NCBI GenBank assembly: GCA_004153385.1
Contig: SDAL01000002.1
Span: 1 to 64,000, forward strand
DNA: 64,000 bases
DNA from: Paracoccaceae bacterium
GTDB taxonomy: Bacteria; Pseudomonadota; Alphaproteobacteria; Rhodobacterales; Rhodobacteraceae
Direction of reading: 5' to 3'
Shown: in pieces, positions 37,590 through 50,188 of the stretch
How positions within the stretch are numbered: position 1 is the stretch's first letter
Layout: each line of letters begins with the position of its first letter
Notes under the pieces: model-generated
Databases searched by the model: none
The model's input: the letters and a program-made list of their open reading frames with translations, nothing else
What the model was told of the DNA's origin: nothing
Made by a program: the position numbers and the translations under genes

Positions 37590-38935
37590 GAACGGTAATC
37601 CGCATTGATATCGATATAGCGATGCGTCAGATCGCAGGTCCAGACGGTTTTCGATGCCGTTCCAAGGCCCAGATCGACCCCTAGAACCAGCTCTGCCTGT
37701 TTCATATAGGCAGAGGCATCTTCTTCGGAATACTCCGGCTTGCGCCAGCCTTTTTCGGCCACAACCATATCGCCAAAGCGGATGGACAGAAGATCGCGCT
37801 CTGCATAAGCACCCGATTTCCCTATCGCCGCAACAACACGGCCCCAGTTTGCATCCTCGCCTGCAATCGCGGTTTTTACCAACGGAGAGTTGGCAATCGC
37901 CATCGCAACCAGATGGGCGTCTTTTGCCGATTTTGCCCCGGTCACCTGTACCTCGACAAATTTCGTGGCGCCTTCACCGTCTTTTACGACCTGTTGGGCC
38001 AGATCGGTCATCACCCCGCGAAGTGCGTCACAAAACGCCTTGCCATCGGGCTGATCCAGATCGGTGATCGGCGCGGCAGTGGATTGGCCGGTCGCCGCCA
38101 GTATAAGCGCATCAGAGGTGGAGGTATCGCTGTCCACTGTGATGGCGTTGAACGTATCATCAATCTCCGCGCTCAATGCTTTTTGCAGCAAGGCAGGGGC
38201 AATGGTGGCGTCGGTAAAAATGTAAACCAGCATCGTCGCCATATCCGGTGCGATCATCCCAGAGCCTTTTGCAATGCCAGCGATACGGATTTCGCCGCCC
38301 TTGGCACTTAGGGTGGCGCCAGCGCCTTTGGGGAATGTATCGGTGGTCATGATCGCGCGCGCGGCATCCTTGATGCCTGCGGGGCTCAGGGCCGATGTCA
38401 GGGTGTCCAGCGCATCGGTGATCTTGTCATGCGGCAGCGGCTCTCCGATCACCCCTGTGGACGACGTGAACACGCGCGTTGCCGGTAGATCCAGCGCAGC
38501 CGAGACCTTGGCCGAAATCGCATCGACAGAGGCTTGGCCGGCGTGGCCGGTAAAGGCATTGGCATTGCCGGAGTTGACCAAAATGGCCGCGCCCAGTTCC
38601 GATGTCGGGTTGCCGTTCAGTTTTGCCTGATTATCCAGCACACACGCAGCCCGTGTGGAGGATTTGGTGAAGACCCCGGCAATCGTGCTGCCGGGGCAAA
38701 GGCGGGCCAGCATCACATCCGGCCGGCCTTGGTATTTGATACCCGCCGCGGCAGAGGCAAACTCCACCCCGGCGATATCTGGCAAATCGGGGAAACGTTC
38801 TGGCGCGAAAGGCGAGACAAGGGAAGGCGCGGCCGTGGATACACCGTCTTTCAGCTTTGATTTCAGCTTCTTGACTTGGCCCTTCAGCTTGCCAACCTGA
38901 TGTTTGTAGCGTTTCAGCGTCTTCTTTTTAGGCAT
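37586..38935 (-). CDS. argJ: Bifunctional glutamate N-acetyltransferase/ornithine acetyltransferase with Lys-rich N-terminus
   Basis: The 449-residue protein is ArgJ of the arginine pathway. It cleaves itself between A233 and T234 (GSGMIAPDMATML), and the new N-terminal threonine is the nucleophile. FTKSSTRAACVLDNQ, VNSGNANAFTGHAG and DSDTSTSDAL are present. The first 30 residues carry twelve lysines (MPKKKTLKRY … VKKLKSKLKD) and look like a basic amphipathic helix, not part of the usual family; no alternative start codon follows that would exclude it. Function of the extension unknown. It lies 27 bases after the PPIase gene and overlaps mutT. Confidence 0.94.
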   Translation of the reverse strand: MPKKKTLKRYKHQVGKLKGQVKKLKSKLKDGVSTAAPSLVSPFAPERFPDLPDIAGVEFASAAAGIKYQGRPDVMLARLCPGSTIAGVFTKSSTRAACVLDNQAKLNGNPTSELGAAILVNSGNANAFTGHAGQASVDAISAKVSAALDLPATRVFTSSTGVIGEPLPHDKITDALDTLTSALSPAGIKDAARAIMTTDTFPKGAGATLSAKGGEIRIAGIAKGSGMIAPDMATMLVYIFTDATIAPALLQKALSAEIDDTFNAITVDSDTSTSDALILAATGQSTAAPITDLDQPDGKAFCDALRGVMTDLAQQVVKDGEGATKFVEVQVTGAKSAKDAHLVAMAIANSPLVKTAIAGEDANWGRVVAAIGKSGAYAERDLLSIRFGDMVVAEKGWRKPEYSEEDASAYMKQAELVLGVDLGLGTASKTVWTCDLTHRYIDINADYRS

Positions 38936-38962
38936 CGTTTTCCCCGAATTTTACCCAAGGCT

Positions 38963-39826
38963 TTACTGGTCCAGAAGACTTTCGTCTTTCAGAACTGCCG
39001 GGTCAATGCCGTCATCCATACGCTCTACATCGGCCTCGTCAACGGTTGAGGTGACGCGATCTTGCATTGCTTGGGTCTGGAGTTTGTTCTCCAGCTCTGC
39101 GCGCACATCCTCAAGCGCTGGCGCCTCCGACATCCGGGTGCCTTCCAGCTTGATCAGATGCCAGCCGTAGTTTGTCTGCACCGGATCGGAAATGTCGCCG
39201 TCTTCCATCTTGGCAACCGCTTCGCCGAAGGGCTCGACCATCGCATCCAGCGCAAACCAGCCCAGATCGCCGCCGTTTTCGGCCGCGCCATCCTGGCTGT
39301 TGTCTTTGGCCAGTTTTGCAAAATCGGCACCGTCATCCAGTTCTGTTTTCAGCTCCTTGGCTTTTTCTTCTGTGGGCACGATGATGTGGGCTGCGTGATA
39401 TTCTTTCACCGGATCGGCAGACGCATAGGTTTCGTCATATGCTTTTTGCACGGCCTCGTCTGTGACCGCTTCTTTTGCAGCATATTCCAGATACGAGCCT
39501 GCAAGATAGGCGCGGCGCTGCACCTCAAGGGCGATATCGTCGCGCTTGGTTTTGCGACCTTCGCCGATTTCCGACAGTGCCGTTTGCTGGATCATCTGAT
39601 CCAGAACGCCTTTGAACAGTGTTTCGTCGTCAAGCTGCGCATATTGTGGCGGCAGACCGGACAGGGCGACCTGCATCTGGCCCAAAGTGATATCGGTGCC
39701 ATTCACCGTCGCCACGACCGTATCTGCGGTGGGGGCCTGTGTTTTGGCATCATCTTGCGCGTGTGCGCCGGTTGCAATTGCCACGACCACTGCCGCGGTG
39801 CCCAAAAGGTTCGTCAGATTCGGCAT
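38963..39826 (-). CDS. Periplasmic parvulin-type peptidyl-prolyl isomerase
   Basis: The 287-residue product has a Sec signal peptide (ending GAHA-QD), an N-terminal SurA-like helical part (VATVNGTDITLGQMQ) and a parvulin domain near 140–235 (YHAAHIIVPTEEKAKEL, DGAAENGGDLGWFALDAMV, NYGWHLIKLEGTR). It would help fold exported proteins. The ATG eight bases after AAGGAG is used rather than a GTG that overlaps that site. It is divergent from secA, so a foldase and the export motor share a promoter region. Confidence 0.9.
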   Translation of the reverse strand: MPNLTNLLGTAAVVVAIATGAHAQDDAKTQAPTADTVVATVNGTDITLGQMQVALSGLPPQYAQLDDETLFKGVLDQMIQQTALSEIGEGRKTKRDDIALEVQRRAYLAGSYLEYAAKEAVTDEAVQKAYDETYASADPVKEYHAAHIIVPTEEKAKELKTELDDGADFAKLAKDNSQDGAAENGGDLGWFALDAMVEPFGEAVAKMEDGDISDPVQTNYGWHLIKLEGTRMSEAPALEDVRAELENKLQTQAMQDRVTSTVDEADVERMDDGIDPAVLKDESLLDQ

Positions 39827-40012
39827 CTTGGCCACTCCTTAGCTGCCGCGTCGGTGCGCGGCGTTGACACTGTGACGGTCGGCCCTTACATCGCCTAGGG
39901 TCTAAGCAGGCCATTCCGCCCCTTTTTTCGTAAGCCTTTCCTAGGCGCGGCTGAAAGGCGCGGCAAGGGTGGCCTCGCACACGATTTGGTCAGACCCAGC
40001 TGCGGAGAAATC

Positions 40013-42766
<2,754 letters not shown>

Positions 42767-42800
42767 GACGCCCGACGCAAAAGACTTCAGCCTAACCTTG

Positions 42801-42831
42801 ATGGCGTGCAGGAAACCCTCTTGCACGCCAT
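42801..42831. terminator. Hairpin after secA
   Basis: ATGGCGTGCA … TGCACGCCAT, about a 10-bp stem, is followed by TGCTTTG on the plus strand. It lies between convergent secA and radC. Confidence 0.6.
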
Positions 42832-42847
42832 TGCTTTGTGACCCCCG

Positions 42848-43663
42848 CTACAGGTAGCCTTCGGTCCGGAAGCTCAACTGTCGGTTCTTGCCGATGATCA
42901 GGTGATCGTGCAGCACAAGCCCCAGCACTGTGGCCGCTTGGGCGACCTGCTCTGTCATCGCGATATCGGCCTGCGAGGGGGTGGGGTCTCCAGACGGATG
43001 GTTGTGCACCAGTATCAACGCCGATGCGTTGAGTTCGAGCGCGCGTTTCACGACTTCTCTGGGATAAACCGGCACGTGGTCCACCGTGCCTTTCGCTTGC
43101 AATTCATCCGCGATCAACAGGTTCTTGCGGTCCAGAAACAGAACGCGGAATTGTTCCGTTTCGCGATGCGCCATCGCGGTATGGCAATAGTCCAACAACG
43201 CCTGCCACGACGCCAGTACGGGACGGTGCATGACTTTTGCGCGTGCCAACCGGTGGGCTGCCGCCTCGATCACCTTGAGTTCGGTGATGACCGCATCGCC
43301 TACGCCCTCTACCTCCAGCAGGCGCTGTGGCGCGGCAGACAGAACATGGCCGAAGTCACCGAAATACTGCATCAGCCGATGGGCCAGCGGTTTTACATCC
43401 TGACGTGGCAGGGCGCGAAACAGGATCAACTCCAGCATTTCGTAGTCGGGCAGGGCGTCTGCGCCGCTGGCCATGAACCTCGTGCGCAGTCTTTTGCGAT
43501 GATCGCGGATATAGGAGGGCTGGCGGGTAGTATTGGGCGTGTCCGCACCATGGTGTAGTGGCAAAGGCGGCCCATCGGCAGGCGGCCCATCGACAGGCGG
43601 CGCGCCGGCCGTCGGCGTATCGAAAAGGGATGATTGTGAACCGGGATCAGGCTGCGTGCTCAT
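42848..43663 (-). CDS. radC: RadC-family JAB-domain protein
   Basis: The 271-residue protein has an N-terminal helix-hairpin-helix region (RLLEVEGVGDAVITEL) and a JAB metalloprotease-like domain with the metal motif LILVHNHPSGDPTPSQAD. Family function is unresolved, and the early DNA-repair assignment is doubtful. The first 45 residues are low-complexity, proline-rich and encoded partly by a 15-bp tandem repeat (43566–43595). Confidence 0.9.
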   Translation of the reverse strand: MSTQPDPGSQSSLFDTPTAGAPPVDGPPADGPPLPLHHGADTPNTTRQPSYIRDHRKRLRTRFMASGADALPDYEMLELILFRALPRQDVKPLAHRLMQYFGDFGHVLSAAPQRLLEVEGVGDAVITELKVIEAAAHRLARAKVMHRPVLASWQALLDYCHTAMAHRETEQFRVLFLDRKNLLIADELQAKGTVDHVPVYPREVVKRALELNASALILVHNHPSGDPTPSQADIAMTEQVAQAATVLGLVLHDHLIIGKNRQLSFRTEGYL

Positions 43664-43750
43664 GGCGCGATGATGAGGCAGGTGAGATTAATAAACAATT
43701 AATCCCGCGCGGCGATGATCCAAGGACGGGGGGTAACAAGGCGTTGCATG

Positions 43751-43777
43751 AAAAAGGCCAGCCCGAAGGCTGGCCTT
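43751..43777 (-). terminator. Intrinsic terminator after dnaJ
   Basis: On the minus strand AAGGCCAGCC–TTCG–GGCTGGCCTTTTTC is a canonical stem, tetraloop and T-run, 25 bases after the dnaJ stop. Confidence 0.92.
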
Positions 43778-43802
43778 GAAAATGTGCATCGATGTGAGCA
43801 GA

Positions 43803-44966
43803 TCAGCCCGTCATTCCGTCCCAGAAACTGCGGACCTTTTTGAAGAACGATGCCCCTTGCGGATTGTTCTCGGCCTCGATCTTTTCAAACTCCCGCAGCA
43901 GTTCTTTTTGCCGCGAGGTCAGATTGACCGGCGTTTCGACCGCCAACTCGATCAGCATATCGCCCGCCGCACCGCCGCGCAGGGCAGGCATGCCCTTGCT
44001 GCGCAGCCGCATCTGACGGCCCGACTGGCTGCCCGCCGGAATTTTAACCCGCGAGCGTCCGCCGTCGATTGTGGGCACCTCGACCTCGCCACCCAAGGCC
44101 GCCGAACTGATCGATACGGGCACGCGGCAGAACAGGGTCTTGCCATCGCGCTGGAACAGTTCGTGGTCACGTACCTCGATGAAGATATAGAGATCGCCCG
44201 AGGGACCGCCACGCAGGCCTGCTTCACCCTCTCCGGCGAGCCGGATGCGGGTACCTGTTTCGACACCTGCCGGAATGTTCACCGACAAGGTGCGCTCTTT
44301 CTCGACGCGCCCTGCACCTTGGCATACACGGCAGGGGTTCTTGACCACCTGACCTTGGCCGCCACAGGTGGGGCAGGTCCGCTCCACCGTGAAGAACCCG
44401 TTTTGTGCGCGCACCTTGCCCATGCCCGAGCATGTCGGGCAGGTTTGTGGCTGGGCCCCGTTTTCGGCGCCGCTACCGTGGCAGGCGTCGCAGGTTTCGG
44501 ACCCCGGTACGGTGATCGATTTTTGCAGGCCGCCAAAGGCCTCCTCAAGCGTCACACGCAGGTTATAGCGCAAATCCGATCCACGGGTCGCGCGAGAGCG
44601 CTGGCCACCACCTGCGCGACCGCCGCCGCCGCCCATGAAGTCGCCGAACAGATCCTCGAACACATCCGAGAACGCTGATGAAAAATCGCCCTGTCCGCCG
44701 TAGCCCGCGCCGGGACGTTGGCCACCGCCGCCCATGCTGCCATCGAAGGCTGCATGACCGTAGCGATCATAGGCCGCTTTTTTCTCAGGGTCTTTTAGCG
44801 TGTCGTAGGCTTCGTTTGCTTCTTTGAACTGCGATTCCGCGTTGGGATTATCCGAATTGCGATCGGGGTGCAGTTCTTTGGCTTTCTTGCGATAAGCCTT
44901 CTTGATCTCGTCAGCTGAGGCACCCTTCTGGATGCCAAGCACTTCGTAGAAATCGCGTTTTGCCAT
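43803..44966 (-). CDS. dnaJ: Chaperone DnaJ
   Basis: The 387-residue type I J-protein has the J domain with HPD ([11 protein letters not shown]), a Gly-rich linker ([14 protein letters not shown]), and four CxxCxGxG zinc repeats ([32 protein letters not shown]), followed by two substrate-binding beta domains. It delivers clients to DnaK and stimulates its ATPase. It has its own GGGGGTAAGATT ribosome binding site. A terminator lies between it and dnaK, so it may also have its own promoter. Confidence 0.97.
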   Translation of the reverse strand: MAKRDFYEVLGIQKGASADEIKKAYRKKAKELHPDRNSDNPNAESQFKEANEAYDTLKDPEKKAAYDRYGHAAFDGSMGGGGQRPGAGYGGQGDFSSAFSDVFEDLFGDFMGGGGGRAGGGQRSRATRGSDLRYNLRVTLEEAFGGLQKSITVPGSETCDACHGSGAENGAQPQTCPTCSGMGKVRAQNGFFTVERTCPTCGGQGQVVKNPCRVCQGAGRVEKERTLSVNIPAGVETGTRIRLAGEGEAGLRGGPSGDLYIFIEVRDHELFQRDGKTLFCRVPVSISSAALGGEVEVPTIDGGRSRVKIPAGSQSGRQMRLRSKGMPALRGGAAGDMLIELAVETPVNLTSRQKELLREFEKIEAENNPQGASFFKKVRSFWDGMTG

Positions 44967-44989
44967 AATCTTACCCCCTTGGGGGAACG

Positions 44990-45024
44990 TGAAAACGGGC
45001 CCGCCCTAGATGCGGGCCCGTCCT
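44990..45024 (-). terminator. Intrinsic terminator/attenuator between dnaK and dnaJ
   Basis: On the minus strand CGGGCCCGC … GCGGGCCCG is followed by TTTTC. It lies just after the dnaK stop and 24 bases before the dnaJ start, so it would lower dnaJ relative to dnaK. Confidence 0.75.
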
Positions 45025-45039
45025 CAATGTTCCGAGCGA

Positions 45040-46968
45040 TCAGTTGCGTTTGCGATCTTCGCCCAGATCTTCGAAATCGGCGTCGACGATGTCCTCATCA
45101 ACCGAGCTGGGACCATCTTCAGTGGTCTCTGCCCCGTCTTCCTTGGCTGCGGATTTCTCCTGCTCGGCTTTGTAGATAGCCTCGCCGAGTTTCATCGCTG
45201 CATCCTGAAGGTTCGAGATCGCGCCTTTGATCTTGGCAGCATCGTCGGATTTCAGAGCTTCTTCCAGTGCGTTGGCAGCCAGTTCAATGACCTCGACGGT
45301 GGAGCCGTCAACCTTGTCACCATGCTCTTCAAGCGACTTGCGCGTGGAGTGCAGCAGCGATTCGCCTTGGTTGGACGATTCGACCAGTTCGCGACGGTTT
45401 TTATCGGCCTCGGCATTTTCCTCGGCATCACGGACCATCTTGTCGATATCCTCGTCGGTCAGGCCACCGGACGCTTGGATCGTGATCTTCTGCTCTTTGT
45501 TCGTGCCTTTGTCTTTGGCCGAAACAGAAACGATACCATTCGCGTCAATATCGAAGGTCACTTCGATCTGGGGCATGCCACGCGGTGCCGGCGGGATGTC
45601 TTCGAGGTTGAACTGACCAAGCATCTTGTTGTCGGTCGCCATTTCACGCTCGCCTTGGAAAACGCGGATCGTCACAGCGTTCTGGTTGTCTTCAGCGGTC
45701 GAGAAAACTTGGCTTTTCTTGGTCGGGATCGTGGTATTGCGATCAATCAGGCGGGTAAATACGCCACCCAATGTTTCGATACCAAGGCTCAACGGGGTCA
45801 CGTCAAGCAAGACCACGTCTTTCACATCGCCTTGAAGAACGCCTGCCTGAATGGCCGCACCAAGCGCGACAACCTCATCAGGGTTCACACCTTTATGGGG
45901 TTCTTTGCCGAAGAATTTGGTAACTTCTTCAACAACTTTCGGCATACGCGTCATACCACCGACCAGAACGACCTCGTCGATCTCGTCTTTGTTTACGCCG
46001 GCATCTTTCAAAGCTGCCTGACAAGGCTTGAGCGAGTTCTTGATCAGATCGCCTACCAGCTGCTCCAATTTGGAGCGGGTCAGCTTCATGACCATGTGCA
46101 ACGGCGCACCGGTTTTCGCATCCATCGAGATGAACGGCTGGTTGATCTCGGTCGACTGGCTGGACGACAGTTCGATTTTGGCTTTTTCTGCGGCTTCTTT
46201 CAGACGCTGAAGGGCCATTTTGTCTTTGGTCAGATCGGCGCCGTGCTCTTTTTTGAACTCGTCGGCAAGGTAGTTCACGATCCGCATATCGAAGTCTTCA
46301 CCACCCAAGAACGTGTCACCGTTGGTGGATTTTACTTCGAACAGACCATCATCGATTTCGAGGATGGTGATATCGAACGTACCGCCGCCCAAGTCATAAA
46401 CCGCGATGGTTTTGGTTTCTTTTTTGTCCAGACCATAGGCAAGCGCTGCCGCTGTCGGCTCGTTGATGATGCGCAGCACTTCGAGGCCGGCGATCTTGCC
46501 TGCGTCTTTCGTGGCTTGGCGCTGTGCGTCATTGAAATACGCAGGCACGGTGATGACAGCTTGCGTCACTTCTTCACCAAGATAGCTCTCGGCGGTTTCT
46601 TTCATCTTTTGCAGGGTCACTGCAGAGACCTGTGCGGGGGAGTATTTCTCACCCTTCACTTCAACCCATGCATCACCGTTGCCACCGTCGACGATGGAGT
46701 AGGGCACAAGGCCTTTGTCTTTTTGCACTTCGGCATCGGTGGTGCGACGACCGACCAGACGCTTGACGGCAAAGATTGTGTTTTCCGGATTGGTTACGGC
46801 CTGACGTTTCGCAGGCTGGCCGACCAGACGTTCATCGTCGGTATATGCCACGATCGATGGCGTCGTGCGCGCACCTTCGGAGTTTTCGATAACTTTTGGC
46901 TGTGCGCCGTCCATGATTGCGACGCAAGAGTTTGTGGTCCCGAGGTCAATCCCGATGACTTTACCCAT
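45040..46968 (-). CDS. dnaK: Chaperone DnaK (Hsp70)
   Basis: The 642-residue Hsp70 has the phosphate-1 loop [12 protein letters not shown], phosphate-2 [13 protein letters not shown], the adenosine motif [13 protein letters not shown], the hydrophobic linker [18 protein letters not shown] and an acidic C-terminus ([17 protein letters not shown]) with a short basic end. It folds and rescues proteins with DnaJ and GrpE; grpE is not in the window. The start is the ATG beginning [10 protein letters not shown], after AGAGG. It is preceded by an RpoH-like promoter and a leader hairpin. A 749-codon open frame on the other strand is a shadow. Confidence 0.98.
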   Translation of the reverse strand: MGKVIGIDLGTTNSCVAIMDGAQPKVIENSEGARTTPSIVAYTDDERLVGQPAKRQAVTNPENTIFAVKRLVGRRTTDAEVQKDKGLVPYSIVDGGNGDAWVEVKGEKYSPAQVSAVTLQKMKETAESYLGEEVTQAVITVPAYFNDAQRQATKDAGKIAGLEVLRIINEPTAAALAYGLDKKETKTIAVYDLGGGTFDITILEIDDGLFEVKSTNGDTFLGGEDFDMRIVNYLADEFKKEHGADLTKDKMALQRLKEAAEKAKIELSSSQSTEINQPFISMDAKTGAPLHMVMKLTRSKLEQLVGDLIKNSLKPCQAALKDAGVNKDEIDEVVLVGGMTRMPKVVEEVTKFFGKEPHKGVNPDEVVALGAAIQAGVLQGDVKDVVLLDVTPLSLGIETLGGVFTRLIDRNTTIPTKKSQVFSTAEDNQNAVTIRVFQGEREMATDNKMLGQFNLEDIPPAPRGMPQIEVTFDIDANGIVSVSAKDKGTNKEQKITIQASGGLTDEDIDKMVRDAEENAEADKNRRELVESSNQGESLLHSTRKSLEEHGDKVDGSTVEVIELAANALEEALKSDDAAKIKGAISNLQDAAMKLGEAIYKAEQEKSAAKEDGAETTEDGPSSVDEDIVDADFEDLGEDRKRN

Positions 46969-47054
46969 ATCAATACCTCTTCTATTGGCGATTTGCGGAG
47001 ACAGGTCCGTTTTGGCCCCCGCCCCCGATCCCAGGGTTTGGTTTCGAATACAAA

Positions 47055-47075
47055 GATGCGGTATAAAACCGCATC
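47055..47075 (-). promoter_or_regulatory. Hairpin in the dnaK leader
   Basis: GATGCGGT–ATAAA–ACCGCATC is a perfect 8-bp inverted repeat between the putative heat-shock promoter and dnaK. It would lie near the 5' end of the transcript, about 90 bases before the start codon. It does not match the CIRCE operator, so a role in mRNA stability or as a thermosensor is speculative. Confidence 0.5.
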
Positions 47076-47088
47076 CGGCTTCGGTGGG

Positions 47089-47118
47089 TATATAAGGAGG
47101 CCAAAATCGCGCTGCAAG
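47089..47118 (-). promoter_or_regulatory. Probable RpoH (heat-shock sigma) promoter of dnaK
   Basis: On the minus strand CTTG (47115–47118) and CTTATATA (47089–47096) are separated by 18 bases. This fits the alphaproteobacterial RpoH consensus CTTG–N17/18–CYTATnT. Position upstream of dnaK supports it. Confidence 0.7.
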
Positions 47119-47147
47119 GACTCGAACACCATCAAAAGGGTAAGAAA

Positions 47148-47783
47148 ATGCCGGAAATGCCAGAACCGCCCGATTCAAGACCTGATCCGCACGATATTCG
47201 CGGCTTTTTACACTACCCGGGCTGGCTTAGTGTGGACGAACAGCGCGAGCTGTTGGTGATCTTGCGTCAGGTCGTGGCCCAAGCCCCGCTTTTCACCCCC
47301 GTGACACCCTCGGGCCGGAACATGTCGGTACGGATGAGCGCGGCAGGCCGGTTTGGCTGGATTTCGGACCGGCGCGGCTACCGCTACAGCGAAACCCATC
47401 CGAACGGGCAGCCGTGGCCCGCCATCCCCCAACCGGTTCGCAAGCTTTGGGATGCCGTGTCGGGCTGCAACCGCCCGCCCGAATGCTGCTTGATCAATTT
47501 TTATGGTCCTGACGCAAAAATGGGATTGCATCAGGACCGTGACGAGGCCGATTTCAACGCGCCGGTCGTGTCGATCTCGCTTGGCGATGACGCGCTGTTC
47601 CGGATCGGTAATATTGAGCGTGGCGGCGCGACCGAAAGCCTGTGGTTGCGATCGGGTGATGTTGTGGTGATGGGCGGGCCTGCGCGGCTGCGCTATCACG
47701 GGGTGGACCGCGTCAAACCCGACACATGCGCGCTGATGCCCAAGGGCGGGCGTATAAACCTGACCCTGCGGGTGGTGACCTGA
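47148..47783 (+). CDS. alkB: DNA/RNA repair dioxygenase AlkB
   Basis: The 211-residue Fe(II)/2-oxoglutarate dioxygenase removes alkyl groups from DNA or RNA bases. The metal ligands are H and D of [10 protein letters not shown] and the H in RYHGVDRV; the 2-oxoglutarate-binding arginine is in [25 protein letters not shown]-like N-terminal features match E. coli AlkB. It starts 30 bases from the dnaK -35 element and is divergent from it, so the two genes share a control region. It is unrelated to the alkane hydroxylase that follows on the other strand. Confidence 0.92.
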   Translation: MPEMPEPPDSRPDPHDIRGFLHYPGWLSVDEQRELLVILRQVVAQAPLFTPVTPSGRNMSVRMSAAGRFGWISDRRGYRYSETHPNGQPWPAIPQPVRKLWDAVSGCNRPPECCLINFYGPDAKMGLHQDRDEADFNAPVVSISLGDDALFRIGNIERGGATESLWLRSGDVVVMGGPARLRYHGVDRVKPDTCALMPKGGRINLTLRVVT

Positions 47784-47811
47784 CGGGCTGTTGTGGCGCA
47801 TCTATAGCGCG

Positions 47812-48954
47812 CTAGGCCGCCCCGCGCGGCATATCGTAAAGACCTTTGTTATAAGGGGTCCAGTCCGTGATATCGGGATAATATTGTTTACGCCACGCCC
47901 GCACGCGCGGGTTCATGCGCCTGCGCCACAGGGGCGGGATCATCGCAAGCGTGGTCATTGCGGGATAACCGCGCGGCAGTTGCGGGGCTTGTGACGCGGG
48001 ATATGTCTGCAACAGCGGGAACCGGCGGCTTGGTTTGTAGTGATGGTCCGAATGGCGCTGCAGGTTGATCAGCAGCCAGTTGGAGGCGGTCTCCGAGGCA
48101 TTCCAGCTGTGATGGGGACGCACATGTTCATAGCGGCCCTCTCCCAGATAGCGCCGTGTCAGCCCGTAATGTTCCACATAATTGGTCAGCTCAAGCTGCC
48201 AGATTGCAACAATTGCTTGGAATACAAAGAAAACAACACCGAAGATGCCCCCCAAAAGGAACGCCAGCAAAAGGGCTGCCGCCTGCAATGCACCGTAGCG
48301 CCAGAACGGGTTGGTATGATGCCACACGGGCCGTTTGGCGCGGGCAAGTTTGCGATCCTCTGCCCGCCACGCAGATCCGGGGCATTCACGCAAAACCCGC
48401 AGGAAATAACGGTGGAACCCTTCATTATAGCGTGCACTGACCGCATCGGCGGGCGTGCCGACCCAAAGGTGATGCACCAGCAGGTGTTCGCTTCGGAAAT
48501 GCGAATACAGCACGCTTGCCAATAGCAAATCCGCCATCCAGCGTTCCATTTTGGTTTTCTGGTGCATCAGTTCGTGGCTGTAGACGATGCCGATGGTGCC
48601 CGAGATAATGCCCACACCGAAAAACAGTCCGAACTTCTCCCCAAGGCTTAGATGGGTGCTGTGGCTGGCCCAAAAAATCGTGCCGAAAATTACGCACATC
48701 TGCAGCGGTAGCCAGATCAAAGTGACCGCCTTGTACCAGAAAAGATCTTCTTCGGGGGTGTCTGTATCGGGCTGGTCGGTATTGCGCCCCAGAATCTGGT
48801 CCAGAAAGGTGACAAGCCACCACGCGTAAAGCGGCAATAGCAGCAAAAACCAGCCCCCGAGACTGGCCTCGATCAGCAAAAGCGGCACTGTCCCCACAGA
48901 CAGCCAGAACGGCAATGCGCGGGAGGGGTGGCGGAAATCTTCGCGGCTCGACAT
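47812..48954 (-). CDS. Alkane 1-monooxygenase-like membrane di-iron hydroxylase
   Basis: The 380-residue membrane protein has about six hydrophobic segments and the histidine boxes of the alkane hydroxylase/desaturase group: HELMHQ, HLLVHH and LQRHSDHH, plus NYVEHYG between the last two. In AlkB-type enzymes these bind two irons that hydroxylate the terminal carbon of medium-chain alkanes using rubredoxin electrons. No rubredoxin gene is adjacent. Start chosen at MSSREDF, because the upstream 30 codons lack membrane or family features. Substrate not certain. Confidence 0.87.
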   Translation of the reverse strand: MSSREDFRHPSRALPFWLSVGTVPLLLIEASLGGWFLLLLPLYAWWLVTFLDQILGRNTDQPDTDTPEEDLFWYKAVTLIWLPLQMCVIFGTIFWASHSTHLSLGEKFGLFFGVGIISGTIGIVYSHELMHQKTKMERWMADLLLASVLYSHFRSEHLLVHHLWVGTPADAVSARYNEGFHRYFLRVLRECPGSAWRAEDRKLARAKRPVWHHTNPFWRYGALQAAALLLAFLLGGIFGVVFFVFQAIVAIWQLELTNYVEHYGLTRRYLGEGRYEHVRPHHSWNASETASNWLLINLQRHSDHHYKPSRRFPLLQTYPASQAPQLPRGYPAMTTLAMIPPLWRRRMNPRVRAWRKQYYPDITDWTPYNKGLYDMPRGAA

Positions 48955-49049
48955 CTGGACCGGCACCTTTTTCGAAATCTTGCGGACTTTAGCGTCGATC
49001 AGGGCATGCGCGCAATGCAGGTGCGTCAAATGACGCTTATGCAAAACGA

Positions 49050-50108
49050 TCAGCCATCGGTTCCGTCTATTGTGTCAAAGGCCGCAAGGGCGGCCTCCCA
49101 GACCTTGCGCATCACTGTGGGCAGGGCATTCGCGCTGAAGCTGTCCGCCGCCATCATATCGGGCGCGGTGGCCCGTGCCGCATAGACCGTCAGCACCAGA
49201 TGGAAATGTGTGAATGTGTGACGCACGGCGAGCGGTGCCTCGTGCCAGTCCGCAGGATATGGCGGGCACGGCGCTGGTGTCTGCGACCATTCCGATCCGG
49301 GAAAGCCCAATGTACCGCCCAAAAGCCCCTTATCGGGTCTGCGCTCCATCAGCACCGCACCGTCTGGTGATTGCATGACATAGGCAAACCCGTACCGTGT
49401 GGGTTTGGCCTTTTTGGGGGCCTTTTTCGGCAGCTCGGCGGCGATGCCAAGGGCCGCGCCCTCACAATCGCTGCGCAAGGGGCACAGGACACAGGCCGGA
49501 TTGCGCGGGGTGCAGATCGTGGCGCCCAGATCCATCATGGCCTGTGCGTGCTCGCCCGGGCGTGCGGCCGGGGTCAGTCGGGCCGCGAGCTGTGCGATAT
49601 GCGGCCTTGATCCGGGCAGCGGGTCGGTCAGCGCGAACAGCCGCGAGATCACGCGCTCTACATTTCCGTCCACAACACAGGCGGGTTCGTCAAACGCGAT
49701 AGAGGCAATCGCGGCGGCGGTATAGGGCCCGATGCCGGGCAGGGCCTGCAGGGCGGCAGCCGTCTGGGGGAAACGCCCATCCATCTCTGTGCTGACCATG
49801 CGGGCACATTTCAGCAAGTTACGCGCACGGGCGTAATAGCCCAGCCCCGCCCATGCGGCCATTACATCGGCATCGGGCGCGCGCGCCAGATCCCCGACCG
49901 TGGGCCAGTTTTCGGTGAAGGTGCGGAAATAGCTGCGCACGGCGGCCACAGTTGTTTGTTGTAACATCACCTCTGACAGCCACACGCGGTAGGGATCGGT
50001 GCGCAAGCCTTTGGCGTGATCTTCGGGACTGGTGCGCCACGGCAGCACACGCGCATGTCGATCATACCATGCTAGAAGTTCGGCGCTGATCTCTTTACCG
50101 TCACGCAA
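49050..50108 (-). CDS. mutY: A/G-specific adenine glycosylase MutY
   Basis: The 352-residue glycosylase removes adenine mispaired with 8-oxoguanine. The catalytic region is SEVMLQQTTV and helix-hairpin-helix LPGIGPYTAAAIASIAF; the Fe–S cluster cysteines are CTPRNPACVLCPLRSDC. The C-terminal domain resembles MutT (from about 235). The likely start is a TTG after GAGGGAG; no ATG is available upstream of the conserved region. With mutT elsewhere in the window this completes two of the three GO-repair genes. Confidence 0.93.
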   Translation of the reverse strand: MRDGKEISAELLAWYDRHARVLPWRTSPEDHAKGLRTDPYRVWLSEVMLQQTTVAAVRSYFRTFTENWPTVGDLARAPDADVMAAWAGLGYYARARNLLKCARMVSTEMDGRFPQTAAALQALPGIGPYTAAAIASIAFDEPACVVDGNVERVISRLFALTDPLPGSRPHIAQLAARLTPAARPGEHAQAMMDLGATICTPRNPACVLCPLRSDCEGAALGIAAELPKKAPKKAKPTRYGFAYVMQSPDGAVLMERRPDKGLLGGTLGFPGSEWSQTPAPCPPYPADWHEAPLAVRHTFTHFHLVLTVYAARATAPDMMAADSFSANALPTVMRKVWEAALAAFDTIDGTDG

Positions 50109-50188
50109 TATTTATGGCTCCCTCTCGGCTATCTTCTGGTATCGCTGGGCTGAGTGCCTAAGATAAAGCGCAAGCAAGAGAAAGACAG

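Noticed and set aside
47055-47075. The dnaK leader hairpin as a CIRCE operator
   Set aside because: CIRCE is TTAGCACTC–N9–GAGTGCTAA; this repeat is shorter and has a different sequence.
45010-47259. A 749-codon open frame on the plus strand across dnaK
   Set aside because: Long antisense frames opposite dnaK are a well-known codon-bias effect; the minus-strand dnaK is unmistakable and the antisense product resembles nothing.
47148-48954. Two neighbouring AlkB genes as one pathway
   Set aside because: The first is a DNA/RNA repair dioxygenase and the second resembles alkane hydroxylase; they share a name only and are convergent, with no operon link.
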